Assembly (NCBI GenBank): GCA_017449485.1
Contig: JAFTFP010000198.1
Location: 1-36,985, forward strand
Reading direction: 5' to 3'
Length of the DNA stretch: 36,985 bases
Source of the DNA: Lachnospiraceae bacterium
GTDB taxonomy: Bacteria; Bacillota; Clostridia; Lachnospirales; Lachnospiraceae
Shown here piece by piece: positions 1-8,501 of the stretch (positions are counted from its first letter, which is position 1; every line of letters starts with the position of its first letter). The notes beneath the pieces are model-generated. The model was given only the letters and a program-made list of their open reading frames with translations, did no database searches and was not told where the DNA came from. The position numbers and the translations under genes are program-made.

Positions 1-141
1 CGAGGGTGCGCTCCCGGAGAAGTACGTCCGGGCAATGGAGCTGCACAGCCGCGCCGAGGCGAATCTGCACAGTGCTGCCGTATCTCTTGCAGAGGTCGGG
101 CGATGCCTGAAGGAGATGCGCGACGGTCAGCTTTATACCGA
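1..141. repeat. Direct terminal repeat, left copy (circular overlap)
   Basis: Bases 1-141 are identical to 36845-36985. An exact overlap of this size is what an assembler leaves at the ends of a circular or circularly permuted molecule. The open reading frame at the left edge continues in frame from 36813, so the overlap is genuine and the unit length is 36,844 bp. It is less likely to be a physical terminal repeat because it lies inside a gene. Confidence 0.95.
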
Positions 142-928
142 GCTGGGATTCCGGTCACTGGAGGAGTACAGCGAGGCAAGGCTTGGCATCAGGCGCAGCC
201 AGGCGTACAAGATGATCCAGGTGTCAGAGCATCTGCCGGAGGATTTTGTCCGGTCAACCGGACAGATCGGCATTGAAAAGCTCGCACTGCTGGCGCTTGC
301 CACACCGGAGGAGCGGGAGGCCGTGCAGGAGCATGTAGATCTTGGAGAGGTCACGGTCAAGGAGCTGAAAGCCGAGATTGCTGCCCTTCGCAAGGAGAAT
401 GCCGAGCTGACACAGGCCGCTGAACAGGTGGACACTTATGCCCGGCAGTTCGACGATCTGACGGCAAGCCGAAACCTTGCCGAGGACAGAGCCGGCAGGC
501 TTACTGAGCAGGTCAAACGGCTCACGGCGCAGGTCACGGAGCTCGAATCCCGTCCGGTGGAGCATGCCGTGCAGGAAGTCCCCGACCCGGAGCAGCAGAA
601 GAAGATCGACGAGCTCACCGCACGCCTGCGGCAGAATGAAGCCGACTATACGCAGCGGATCCAGACCGCGCAGCGTGAGCATGCCGACCGTCTGCGGGAG
701 GTGCAGCAGGAGCTTGCCAGGGCACAGGCAGCGGTGAAACCGGAGACCGTCCCCGATACCAGGGGCATTTTCAAGGCGTATCTTGCAAATGCCGCCGATG
801 CACTGAACCGGCTGATGGCATTCGTGGAGAGCGCAAGGGATGACGAAAGCCTGCCCCTCTACCTCTCCAAGGTCGATGACATGATCCGCCTGACAGCCGA
901 GAGGAGGCAGGCGTATGATCCTCGCTGA
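2..928 (+). CDS. DUF3102/ParB-HTH-like protein with coiled coil (start lies at 36813)
   Basis: The reading frame enters from the window edge. Across the circle junction it starts at ATG 36813, giving 319 residues. The N-terminal ~120 residues (around GFRSLEEYSEARLGI and SQAYKMIQVSE) resemble the helix-turn-helix region of phage DUF3102/ParB-like proteins, where a short DNA-reading domain precedes a long helix. Residues ~130-260 are rich in Glu, Leu, Lys and Gln and look like a coiled coil, suggesting a dimer. It lies directly upstream of the YqaJ/RecT recombination genes and overlaps the next gene by 14 bases. A role in DNA binding, replication or partition is an inference. The first Met inside the window is at 35, but the true start across the junction has an ATGA overlap with the previous gene. 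Confidence 0.7.
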   Translation, partial: EGALPEKYVRAMELHSRAEANLHSAAVSLAEVGRCLKEMRDGQLYTELGFRSLEEYSEARLGIRRSQAYKMIQVSEHLPEDFVRSTGQIGIEKLALLALATPEEREAVQEHVDLGEVTVKELKAEIAALRKENAELTQAAEQVDTYARQFDDLTASRNLAEDRAGRLTEQVKRLTAQVTELESRPVEHAVQEVPDPEQQKKIDELTARLRQNEADYTQRIQTAQREHADRLREVQQELARAQAAVKPETVPDTRGIFKAYLANAADALNRLMAFVESARDDESLPLYLSKVDDMIRLTAERRQAYDPR

Positions 929-1592
929 TCCGCAGACCCGCGAAGAATGGCTCGAATGCCGCAGACAAGGCATCGGCGGTTCGGATGCGGCATGCATCGT
1001 GGGGGAGAATCCGTGGAAATCGACAGTGCAGCTCTGGCGGGAGAAGACCGGAAAGACCATTCCAGAGGACATCGGGGACAAGCCCGCTGTCCGCTTCGGC
1101 AAGGAGGCAGAGGCACACATCCGGGCGCTGTTTCTGCTGACCTATCCGGAATATTCCTGCGAATACCACGAATTCCGGATGTATGCGAATGCCTGCCACC
1201 CGTGGCTGTATGCGACCCTTGACGGTGAGCTGACCGATGCAGACGGGCGCAGGGGCATTCTCGAAATCAAGACAACGACCATCCAGACGGCAAAGCAGTG
1301 GGGAGAGTGGGGATTTAGGCGGGAGCACCCGGAGGATAAAATCCCACAGCATTACTACATTCAGGTGCTTCATCAATTCCTTGCCTGTGAATGGGCAGAG
1401 TACGCAGAATTATTCGCACACATCCGCTGGCACAAGGCGGATGATGTGCGGGCGACCCTGCGGAAGTACCGCATCGACCGCAGAAGCAGTCAGACACAGG
1501 CGGATATGAAATGGCTGGAGAAGCGGGAAACCGCATTCTGGAAAATGGTGCAGGATGGTACGGAACCGCCGTACCTCCTGCCGGAAATATAG
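915..1592 (+). CDS. YqaJ-family (lambda-exonuclease-like) recombination nuclease
   Basis: 225 residues. The N-terminal GIGGSDAACIVG (residues ~19-30) is the signature opening of YqaJ viral recombinases. The PD-(D/E)xK nuclease core is visible as Asp103 (LDGEL) and Glu117-x-Lys119 (LEIKT). The family digests one strand of double-stranded DNA ends 5' to 3', leaving a single strand on which RecT anneals. RecT and SSB lie downstream, so this is a phage red-type recombination set. The ribosome site GAGGAGG (901-907) precedes ATG 915, and the start overlaps the upstream gene by 14 bases, suggesting translational coupling. Confidence 0.9.
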   Translation: MILADPQTREEWLECRRQGIGGSDAACIVGENPWKSTVQLWREKTGKTIPEDIGDKPAVRFGKEAEAHIRALFLLTYPEYSCEYHEFRMYANACHPWLYATLDGELTDADGRRGILEIKTTTIQTAKQWGEWGFRREHPEDKIPQHYYIQVLHQFLACEWAEYAELFAHIRWHKADDVRATLRKYRIDRRSSQTQADMKWLEKRETAFWKMVQDGTEPPYLLPEI

Positions 1593-1601
1593 GAGGTCAC
1601 T

Positions 1602-2438
1602 ATGGAATTTAAGATCATCACCGATCTGTCGGTGCTGCCGCAGATCATCGAAACCAACGCCGAGGAGCTGAAAGCATGGCTCACGGATAAGATGGAGCAC
1701 TACAATGCCCTCGTCGTCACGCCGGATACCATCCGTGCAGCCAGGGATGACAAGGCTGCTCTGAACAAGCTCCGCACTGCCCTGGAGGAGCGCCGCAAGG
1801 AGGTCAAGCGCCAGTGCATGGCGCCCTACGAGGCATTCGAGCAGAAGTACAAGGAGCTGCTTGCCCTCATTGACGCACCGATCGCAAGCATCGACTCGCA
1901 GGTCAAGGCGTTTGAGGAGCAGGAGCAGCAGGAGAAGTACGGGAAGATCCGGCAGTATTTTGAGGAGATCACCAAAGAGCTGGATTTCCGGATCGACCTT
2001 GACCGCATTCTTGATCCGAAGTGGAAGAACAAGACCAACAGCATCGAGAAGATCTGCCGGAAGCTGTTCGATGACGTGGAGCGCATCAAAGCTGACCGGC
2101 GGGAGCTTGTAGAGTATTACACCGGCAGTCCGCACTACACCGCGATCATGGATTGCTACATGCAGGGCTATGACAAGGCCTGCGCCTTGGCGTATGCGGC
2201 TGCGCTCATCCAGCAGGAACAGCGTCAGAGAGCGCTCCAGCAACCCGTCAGTGAGCCGGAGCCGGCACCCCCGCCCGAGGATGTGCCTCTCCCCGAGCCG
2301 CCTGAGCAGGTGCAGCCTGCGCCGGACGAGCCCTGCATCACCGGCATGTTCCGTGTGACCGGCACGAAGTCTCAGATCATCGCCCTGCGGGACTTCATGC
2401 GGCAGAATCAGATCCAGTTTGAAGTTGTGAAGCAGTAA
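1602..2438 (+). CDS. DUF1351 family protein
   Basis: 278 residues. The N-terminal ~200 residues are charged and helical (for example KLRTALEERRKEVKRQC) and match the appearance of DUF1351 proteins, which typically lie between a YqaJ exonuclease and a RecT annealing protein in Firmicute phages, as here. Residues ~210-240 form a Pro/Glu-rich linker, and the last ~40 residues (TGMFRVTGTKSQIIALRDFM) form a small separate domain. A helper role in recombination is inferred from position only. The AGGAGG site lies just upstream, 9 bases after the exonuclease stop. Confidence 0.8.
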   Translation: MEFKIITDLSVLPQIIETNAEELKAWLTDKMEHYNALVVTPDTIRAARDDKAALNKLRTALEERRKEVKRQCMAPYEAFEQKYKELLALIDAPIASIDSQVKAFEEQEQQEKYGKIRQYFEEITKELDFRIDLDRILDPKWKNKTNSIEKICRKLFDDVERIKADRRELVEYYTGSPHYTAIMDCYMQGYDKACALAYAAALIQQEQRQRALQQPVSEPEPAPPPEDVPLPEPPEQVQPAPDEPCITGMFRVTGTKSQIIALRDFMRQNQIQFEVVKQ

Positions 2439-2449
2439 AGGAGGATATT

Positions 2450-3226
2450 ATGGCAGTACAGAATCAGCTTGCACCCGCACCGCAGCAGCAGTCCGGGGTC
2501 ATCAAGTATAGCGCAGGAGGGAGCGAGATCACCCTCAACGGCGGCATCGTCAAGAAGTACCTTGTCAGCGGGGATGCGAACAAGGTCACCGATCAGGAGG
2601 TCATGCTGTTCATGCGCCTGTGCCAGTACCAGGGGCTCAATCCCTTCCTGCGCGAGGCGTATCTTGTGAAGTACGGCACGAATCCCGCGCAGATCGTGAC
2701 CGGCAAGGGAGCGCTGGAGAAGCGTGCCGCCCGCTGCGAGCGTTACCGGGGATTTGAAGCGGGCATCATTGTGCGCCGCCCGGACGGTGCAGTCGACTGG
2801 AGGATCGGGACGTTCTGCCTTCCGGAGGAGCAGCTTGTCGGCGGCTGGGCGCGTGTGTATGTGGACGGCTTCACCCGTCCGGTCGAAGCTGCGGTATCGC
2901 TGCGGGAATACAACACCGGAAAATCCGTATGGGCGCAGAAGCCCGCGACCATGATCCGCAAGGTTGCCAAATCGCAGGCGCTCCGGGAGGCATTCCCCGA
3001 GGACATGCAGGGCATGTACGAAGCCGAGGAGCGCGGCGTTGTCTATGAGGAGCTGCCGGAGGCGCCGGTCGACGTACCGTCCGAGCCGATTTACACGGAC
3101 GCGCAGCCGGCTCCCCCGGATTATCCGGACTATCCCCCGGAGCCGCCGACCGCTGCGGATGAGCCGAGGTGGTATCCCGGCGGCAGCGAGTATGATGAAT
3201 TTGCAGATATTATGGGAGGTAACTGA
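2450..3226 (+). CDS. recT: RecT/Bet-family single-strand annealing protein
   Basis: 258 residues. The core runs from LCQYQGLNPFLREAYLVKY (residues ~57-75) through the central beta sheet to KVAKSQALREAFPEDMQGMY near residue 185, the diagnostic closing segment of the RecT/Bet family. The protein anneals complementary single strands made by the upstream YqaJ nuclease. Residues ~190-240 are a low-complexity Pro/Glu/Tyr tail, normally disordered and likely a protein-binding tail. The AAAGGAGG ribosome site is close to ATG 2450. SSB begins two bases after the stop. Confidence 0.92.
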   Translation: MAVQNQLAPAPQQQSGVIKYSAGGSEITLNGGIVKKYLVSGDANKVTDQEVMLFMRLCQYQGLNPFLREAYLVKYGTNPAQIVTGKGALEKRAARCERYRGFEAGIIVRRPDGAVDWRIGTFCLPEEQLVGGWARVYVDGFTRPVEAAVSLREYNTGKSVWAQKPATMIRKVAKSQALREAFPEDMQGMYEAEERGVVYEELPEAPVDVPSEPIYTDAQPAPPDYPDYPPEPPTAADEPRWYPGGSEYDEFADIMGGN

Positions 3227-3227
3227 G

Positions 3228-3839
3228 ATGTTTAACAGGATCATTCTCATGGGCAGACTCACCCGGGATCCGGAGCTGAGAACCACGCAGTCCGGCATTC
3301 AGATGTGCCGTTTCTCGATCGCCGTGGACCGTGCCTATTCCAAGGGCGAGGAGAAGCAGACCGACTTCATCGACATCACCGCATGGAGACAGACCGCCGA
3401 GTTTGTCTGCAAGTGGTTCGGAAAGGGCAAGTGCATCCTTGTGGAGGGCAAGCTGCAGAACAATAACTACACCGACCAGAACGGGGTGAAGCACTATCAG
3501 AACGTCGTGATTGCGGACAGTGTCGCCTTCTGCGGTGACAAGTCCGGCAATCAGCAGTCCGGCGGCGGGCAGCAGAACCAGCAGTATCAGCAAGGCTACG
3601 GTCAGCCCCAGCAGTACCAGAACCCGCAGGGGTATCAGAAGCCTGTACAAGGCTACGGACAGCCGCAGAGCTACCGGCAGTATCAGCAGCCTGCGCAGGG
3701 CTACACGCAGCCGCAGCAGAGCTATGGTCAGAGTCAGATCCCGCAGGGGTATACGCAGAACAATCAGCCGCCTCCGGCACAGCATAATGAACTGGATGAT
3801 TTCGAGACCATCCTTGCAGATGGAGATGTGCCATTTTAA
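3228..3839 (+). CDS. ssb: Single-stranded DNA-binding protein with long Gln-rich linker
   Basis: 203 residues from ATG 3228, placed by the site GGGAGGT and by the classic SSB opening FNRIILMGRLTRDPELR. The OB fold spans residues 1-~105. A linker of ~80 residues follows, built from repeated GYGQPQQYQ / GYTQPQQSYG-like units and very rich in Gln, Tyr and Gly. The protein ends in an acidic tip (DGDVPF), the family tail that recruits replication and repair partners. It coats single-stranded DNA made by the phage exonuclease and during replication. A longer frame opens upstream at 2964 but is out of phase with the real start and overlaps recT. Confidence 0.95.
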   Translation: MFNRIILMGRLTRDPELRTTQSGIQMCRFSIAVDRAYSKGEEKQTDFIDITAWRQTAEFVCKWFGKGKCILVEGKLQNNNYTDQNGVKHYQNVVIADSVAFCGDKSGNQQSGGGQQNQQYQQGYGQPQQYQNPQGYQKPVQGYGQPQSYRQYQQPAQGYTQPQQSYGQSQIPQGYTQNNQPPPAQHNELDDFETILADGDVPF

Positions 3840-3855
3840 GACGGAGGTGGCGTGA

Positions 3856-5913
3856 ATGCCGAAAATCTACGATGCGGACACCTACAAAGACGTATCCGAG
3901 GAGCAGCTCCGGGATGCGAAATGGTTTGCGGAGAAGCTGGGCGACCTGATCTGGTCGCCCGGCGGCACGCAGGAGACATTCGAGGAGAATGTCCGCATCC
4001 TGCGCACCGTTTATCAGGAGAGGCAAATGGATGCCGTGTTCATGGAGCTGTTTGCCCGTGTCCGCAAGGCGCTCGACGGCGGCCGGGCGGAATCCGTTGC
4101 AGATGCCGGGATCACCGTGCGGATGGTCTACACGGCGGACGATTTCCTCTATACGGAATACCCCTATGAGGAAATCTTCTCCGAGACAAACCTATTCAAG
4201 CGCGACCAGATCATGGCACAGCTCGACAAGCAGGCTCGTGCTGCCGGTGTCCGGAATTTCAAGTCCCTGTACAACCAGTATGAGCGCTCCCAGAAGGATC
4301 AAGGGAACAAAACGCACCGCTTCGGCGTGCCGCGCGTGGACTGCGGCGAGCTTCAGCTCGATCCGGGTGACTGGAAGATGGACGGCACAGGCATCTACAA
4401 AGATACTCTCCGGGGGCGGGAATACGCATGCTCACACAGTATTGCGCCGGTACGCCGTCTGCAAAACATCGACACCGGCGACGAAAAGCTCACCCTTGCC
4501 TACGAACGCAGCGGCAGAGTGCGGTATGTGACGAAGCCGAAGCGGGAGCTGTTTGACGGGGCAAAGATCCTTGATCTTGCTTCGGTGGGTGTGGCCGTGA
4601 CCTCCAAGACCGGAAAAACGCTGGCGCAGTATCTTTGCGAGATCGAGGGTCTGAATTACGATGAGATCCCGCAGCAGGACAGCGTAGGGCGGCTCGGATG
4701 GCTGGAGGACGGCAGATTCTCTCCGTATGTGGAGGATGTGGTGTTTGACGGAGATGCTGCCTACGGACGCATCTTCTCGGCCATCCGTGAGAAGGGCAGC
4801 TTTGATGAATGGCTGAAATGTGCGGTTGCATGCCGGAATTATAGCCGGACGGCGCAGATCATGCTTGCGGCATCCTTCGCATCGGTGCTCATACGGAAGA
4901 TCGGCGGGCTGTCCTTCTTCGTGCATCTGTGGGGCGTGGACTCCGAAACAGGTAAAACCGTGGCTCTCATGCTTGCGGCTTCTGTCTGGGGCAGCCCGGA
5001 GATCGGGCAGTACGTTCAGACCTTCCGCTCTACGCAGGTCGGACATGAGAAGGTGGCAGCCTTCCTGAAGCACATCCCGATGTGCATTGACGAAAAGCAG
5101 CTTGACAGTAAATTCGACGTGTACCAGCTCGCCGAGGGCGTCGGCAAGACCCGCGGCAACAAGGCAGGAGGCATCGACCAGACGCCGACATGGAATCTGT
5201 CTGTGCTGACGACCGGAGAAACGCCGCTCACCGGCAGCGGTGTGGGTGCCGGTGCGGTCAATCGTGTCATTGATATTGAGTGCAGGAACCCGGAAAAGGT
5301 CATTGAGGATGGCCTTAAAACAAGCCGCATTCTGCTTCGCAATCACGGCCACGCAGGGCGGCGTTTTATAGAGCAGCTTACTCCGGAGCTGTTAAATGAG
5401 GCGGACAGGCTTCACCAGACATACTTCCGGGAGCTGGCAGGCGGCGACACGACGGAAAAGCAAGCCGGTGCAGCAGCCATGATCCTGACTGCCGATCATC
5501 TGGCAGACAAGCTGATCTTCAAGACCGGCAGACATCTGACTGTCGGTGAAATTTCTGCATTTCTGCAAACCAGATCCGCCGTGTCCGCAGGCAGCAGAGG
5601 CTATGACTATATCTGCGACTGGGTGGCGCTCAATTCTGCAAAATTCGCCGGTGAAGGAACAGGAGATTCCTACGGCCTGATCGACGGCGACTATGCTTAT
5701 ATCAACCGGACGGTATTCCGGAAATCGTGCATCGAGGGCGGATACGATGAGCGGGCACTCCTGTCATGGCTGAGAGCAAACAGCCTCATCCTGACACGAG
5801 GGAGGGCATTCACAAGGGGCAAGCGGATCAACGGTGTAAATGTCGAATGCGTCGTTCTGAAGCTCCCTGGCTGTGGCGTGCCTCCGGAAACCGAGGAGGA
5901 TATGCTGCTGTGA
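3856..5913 (+). CDS. DUF927 phage replication ATPase/helicase-like protein
   Basis: 685 residues. The middle region (residues ~190-480) resembles DUF927. It includes a P-loop-like GVDSETGKT near residue 363, in an altered spacing, and an acidic segment around MCIDEKQ that could act as Walker B. The family is found in phage and plasmid replication modules and is predicted to be an SF3- or DnaB-like ATPase. The C-terminal ~150 residues resemble a winged-helix or primase-associated region (GDYAYINRTVFRKSCIEGGY). It follows SSB with a GGAGGTGG site at 3844-3850. It is the best candidate for the replicative helicase/primase. That role is inferred. Confidence 0.75.
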   Translation: MPKIYDADTYKDVSEEQLRDAKWFAEKLGDLIWSPGGTQETFEENVRILRTVYQERQMDAVFMELFARVRKALDGGRAESVADAGITVRMVYTADDFLYTEYPYEEIFSETNLFKRDQIMAQLDKQARAAGVRNFKSLYNQYERSQKDQGNKTHRFGVPRVDCGELQLDPGDWKMDGTGIYKDTLRGREYACSHSIAPVRRLQNIDTGDEKLTLAYERSGRVRYVTKPKRELFDGAKILDLASVGVAVTSKTGKTLAQYLCEIEGLNYDEIPQQDSVGRLGWLEDGRFSPYVEDVVFDGDAAYGRIFSAIREKGSFDEWLKCAVACRNYSRTAQIMLAASFASVLIRKIGGLSFFVHLWGVDSETGKTVALMLAASVWGSPEIGQYVQTFRSTQVGHEKVAAFLKHIPMCIDEKQLDSKFDVYQLAEGVGKTRGNKAGGIDQTPTWNLSVLTTGETPLTGSGVGAGAVNRVIDIECRNPEKVIEDGLKTSRILLRNHGHAGRRFIEQLTPELLNEADRLHQTYFRELAGGDTTEKQAGAAAMILTADHLADKLIFKTGRHLTVGEISAFLQTRSAVSAGSRGYDYICDWVALNSAKFAGEGTGDSYGLIDGDYAYINRTVFRKSCIEGGYDERALLSWLRANSLILTRGRAFTRGKRINGVNVECVVLKLPGCGVPPETEEDMLL

Positions 5914-6207
5914 GGAACATCTGCGGAACGCAATGTACCACAAAGCATAGCTCGGAAACGGCGGAATTCAGGCGATTTGAAAGCGCGTGGAACTGTGGAA
6001 CATTTTTGGAAGATATACACGTCACTATATAGAGTGCCTGTACATTCACGAATGTATATCTGCACCCTATAATGCAGTTCATTATTTGTTCCACAGTTCC
6101 ACAATATCAATAAAATAACGAAATATAGAGGGAAATCCTGTGGAACAGCATGTTACACACTGTTCCTCATGTTCCGCACTGTATCAGATTCGTCCAGTTG
6201 ACTGGAC
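5913..6207. repeat. Iteron-rich nested palindromic element, copy A
   Basis: About 295 bases without a credible gene. It carries nine GGAAC/GTTCC motifs and a perfect 16-base inverted repeat (GTGGAACTGTGGAACA at 5987-6002, complement at 6087-6102). Inside the arms are a 9-base pair of AGATATACA/TGTATATCT and a palindrome at 6041-6056. It closes with the near-palindrome GTCCAGTTGACTGGAC (6192-6207). A diverged copy lies at 30943-31258. The order of parts is the same in both. Possible roles are a replication origin, a partition or regulator site, or a small non-autonomous mobile element. A possible plus-strand promoter (TTCACG at 6045, TATAAT at 6068) lies inside copy A. Confidence 0.85.
6192..6207. 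promoter_or_regulatory. 16-base near-palindrome GTCCAGTTGACTGGAC, site 3
   Basis: Differs from the other two sites by one central base. It lies just upstream of the helicase ribosome site, at the right end of repeat copy A. Confidence 0.65.
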
Positions 6208-6225
6208 AGAAAGGAGCTGATCACC

Positions 6226-7035
6226 ATAGAACTGCGCGACTACCAGACAGAGGCCATCAGACAGGTATCCCTTGCATGGCGCAAGGGATTCAGGCGACCG
6301 TGCATCGTGATCCCATGCGGCGGCGGGAAGAGCATTATCACCGCAGAAATGGCAAAGCGCACGACCGATTCCGGAGGGCGTGTCCTGTTCCTTGTCCACA
6401 GGCGGGAGCTTTGTGAACAGATCGAACGCACCTTCACGGACTGGGGCGCTGACATGGAGCTGTGTACTGTTGGCATGGTGCAGACCGTGTGCCGCCGCCT
6501 TGGAAAGATCCAGCCGCCCCGCCTCATCATCACGGACGAGAACCATCACTGCCTTGCGAATTCCTACAGGAAGATCTATGCAGCATTCCCGGATGCATTC
6601 GGCGTCGGCGTGACGGCGACCCCTGTCCGGCTGAACGGCGGCGGCCTCGGCGAGATCAATGACCGGCTGATCATCGGCCCCTCGGTGCGGGAGCTGATCT
6701 TCCGGAACTGCCTGGCGGATTTTGATTATTATGCACCGCTTGTCACGGATCTCTCCGGGCTGAAACGGAAATCCACAGGCGACTTCGACCAGGTGCAGGC
6801 CGCAGAGCTGCTCATGCAGAAGGCGATCTACGGCGACGTACTGCGGCATTACCGGAAGCTCGCGGACGGCGTGAAGGCGATCTGCTACTGCTCGACCGTC
6901 CGGCATTCGGAGGAGATGGCCGCACGCTTCCGGGAAGCCGGGATCCCCGCGGCGCATATTGACGGGAATACCCCAAAGGACAGACGGGCGGAGATCATCC
7001 GGGATTTCCTGGATAACCGCTTGCAGATCCACTGA
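6226..7035 (+). pseudogene. SF2 (DEAD/DEAH-like) helicase, N-terminal part, ended by in-frame TGA
   Basis: The conserved reading frame is clear from 6226 (ELRDYQTEAIRQ). Motif I is PCGGGKS (residues 30-36), motif II DENHH (104-108) and motif III TATP (130-133), as in phage superfamily II helicases. At the best-placed start (9 bases after AAGGAG at 6211-6216) the codon is ATA, not ATG. The first standard start in frame is GTG at 6307, which would remove the region before motif I. A TGA at 7033-7035 then interrupts the second RecA-like domain, and the same frame resumes immediately with recognisable helicase sequence. Either the gene is decaying or it depends on an unusual start and readthrough. 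Confidence 0.8.
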
Positions 7036-7542
7036 AATGTTGACCTCATCTCCGAGGGCTTTGATGTGCCCGACTGCGGATGCAGCATTCTCCTGCGCCC
7101 GACCAAAAGCCTGACGCTGTTCATCCAGCAGGCGATGCGCTCCATGCGGTATGTCCCCGGCAAGCGTGCGGTTATCATTGACCATGTGGGGAATGTCCAC
7201 CGGCACGGCCTGCCCGATCTTGACCGGGAATGGACACTTGAACCCAGGCCGCAGAGGACAAAGGAAAACCTTGTGCATGTCCGGCAGTGCCCGGAATGCT
7301 ATTTCACGCACTACACCGCTCCGGAATGCCCGAACTGCGGCCACATCTATGAGAAAACCCGCGAGGAGATCCTGGAGGAAAAGAAAAAGCAGGAGCTTGT
7401 GAAGCTTGAGCGGCGGATGGAGCATGTCAACAGCCCTGCGGACTGCAAGAGCGTCAAAGAGCTGTTTGCACTGGCAAAGAAGAAGGGTTACAAGCCCGGA
7501 TGGGCTTATCATCAGGCAAAGGAAAGGGGGTTATTGTCATGA
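7036..7542 (+). pseudogene. SF2 helicase, C-terminal part with zinc ribbon
   Basis: Continues the helicase in the same frame directly after the TGA: NVDLISEGFDVPDC is motif V-like, and FIQQAMRSMRYVPGKRAV occupies motif VI. A four-Cys zinc ribbon follows (CPEC...CPNCG), then a charged helical tail. The first possible internal start is GTG 7066, without a convincing ribosome site. The end overlaps the VRR-NUC start by four bases (ATGA at 7539). Together the two parts make ~438 residues, a normal length for this helicase. A separately translated fragment would lack the ATP-binding domain. Confidence 0.75.
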
Positions 7543-7904
7543 CAGAGACAGACATTCAGAATCAGATCAGGGTTGCCGTTTCCGGGGAATGTGCGATATT
7601 CCGGACAAATGCCGGGGAGCTGTGGCAGGGCAAGGTCGTTTGGTCGAAGGAATTTCAACAGAATGTGCTGATCCGTCTGCGGCGTGTGTCCGGTCTTCCG
7701 GCAGGGTATTCCGATCTGTCCGGCGTGCGCAAGTCGGACGGACGGGCGGTGTTCATTGAGGTGAAGACACCGAAGGGCGTGGTATCGGAGGATCAGAAAC
7801 ATTTCCTGCATCAGATGCGGGAATGCCATGCCGTTGCCGGTGTGGCACGGAATGTGGAGGATGCCCTGCGGCTGATCGGGGGTGAACCGGATGACATCGG
7901 ATGA
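7539..7904 (+). CDS. VRR-NUC domain nuclease
   Basis: 121 residues from ATG 7539, preceded by AAAGGGGG and overlapping the helicase stop. The PD-(D/E)xK core is visible: Asp59 (GYSDLSGV), Glu74-x-Lys76 (FIEVKT) and Gln86 in the following helix. This is the stand-alone phage VRR-NUC layout, typically next to an SF2 helicase, and it is thought to act as a Holliday-junction or structure-specific nuclease. The pairing supports a joint role in replication or recombination. A longer frame from 7500 is possible but lacks a better ribosome site. Confidence 0.88.
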   Translation: MTETDIQNQIRVAVSGECAIFRTNAGELWQGKVVWSKEFQQNVLIRLRRVSGLPAGYSDLSGVRKSDGRAVFIEVKTPKGVVSEDQKHFLHQMRECHAVAGVARNVEDALRLIGGEPDDIG

Positions 7905-8277
7905 GATCGAACGCCTGGCACGCGACGGCAGGCCGCTGCCGCAGTACACCACGCTGCCGGATGCCTGCTATTATGAAACGATCCGGGCGCTCTGGGATGC
8001 CGTGCGCTCCGGCAGGATCACGAAGGAGGAGGCGCACAGCCGTAAGAGACGGATGCTCCGGCAGTATGCGGAATACCGTGCCGGCTACGACAACGCATGC
8101 AGCATGTACCGCCGGCAGCAGGAGCAGATCCGCAGATCCGAGCGCCTCCGGATCCTGATCGCCAAGGCAGACAGTACGGAGGAAAAACTCCGGTACAGCT
8201 TGCAGCTCATCGCGCTCCTGACAGGTGATGCGGTGCTGGAGCAGGCGGAGATCAACAGAATGGAGGGGATCACATGA
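7891..8277 (+). CDS. Small helical phage protein, unknown function
   Basis: 128 residues from ATG 7891 (GTG 7882 is an alternative). GGGGG lies 8 bases upstream. The N-terminal segment GRPLPQYTTLPDACYYETIRALW followed by a basic, Arg-rich helical stretch is seen in early-region proteins of Firmicute phages. I recognise no catalytic motif. It overlaps the VRR-NUC gene by 14 bases and the next gene by four, so it is part of the same tightly coupled operon. Confidence 0.7.
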   Translation: MTSDEIERLARDGRPLPQYTTLPDACYYETIRALWDAVRSGRITKEEAHSRKRRMLRQYAEYRAGYDNACSMYRRQQEQIRRSERLRILIAKADSTEEKLRYSLQLIALLTGDAVLEQAEINRMEGIT

Positions 8278-8501
8278 ACAAGGAAACCATTGGAGAACGG
8301 ATCCGGTATGTGCGGCTGAAAAATCTGCTGACACAGCGGGAATTTGCGGCAAGCATCGGTGTCGGAAGATCGGCGCTTGTGCGCTATGAGACAGGCGAGG
8401 TATTTCCTTCCGTACTCGTGGCGGCATCCATCGCGGAAACCTGCGGGGTATCGCTCAACTGGCTGATACTCGGGAAAGGAGGATACAGGCGTGACGATTG
8501 A
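8274..8501 (+). CDS. XRE-family helix-turn-helix regulator
   Basis: 75 residues. It is a compact Cro/C1-type HTH: IGERIRYVRLKNLLTQREFAASIGVGRSALVRYETGEVFPS covers helices 1-4, with GVGRSALVRYE as the recognition helix. There is no extra domain, so it is a Cro-like DNA-binding protein only. It sits in the middle of the second early block, so it may adjust early or late transcription. The target is not known. The ATG overlaps the previous stop by four bases. Confidence 0.85.
   Translation: MNKETIGERIRYVRLKNLLTQREFAASIGVGRSALVRYETGEVFPSVLVAASIAETCGVSLNWLILGKGGYRRDD

Noticed and set aside
6001-6100. CRISPR array or tRNA in the 5.9-6.2 kb gap
   Set aside because: The repeats are inverted rather than regularly spaced direct repeats, and no cloverleaf with CCA-type end is visible.
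5697-6110. Minus-strand frame over repeat copy A
   Set aside because: It overlaps the DUF927 gene and the palindromic repeat. The equivalent frame in copy B has no similar protein, so it is a shadow.
7033-7075. Selenocysteine insertion at the helicase TGA
   Set aside because: The nearby stem has only four pairs and the loop is too far from the TGA for a bacterial SECIS. A nonsense mutation is simpler.
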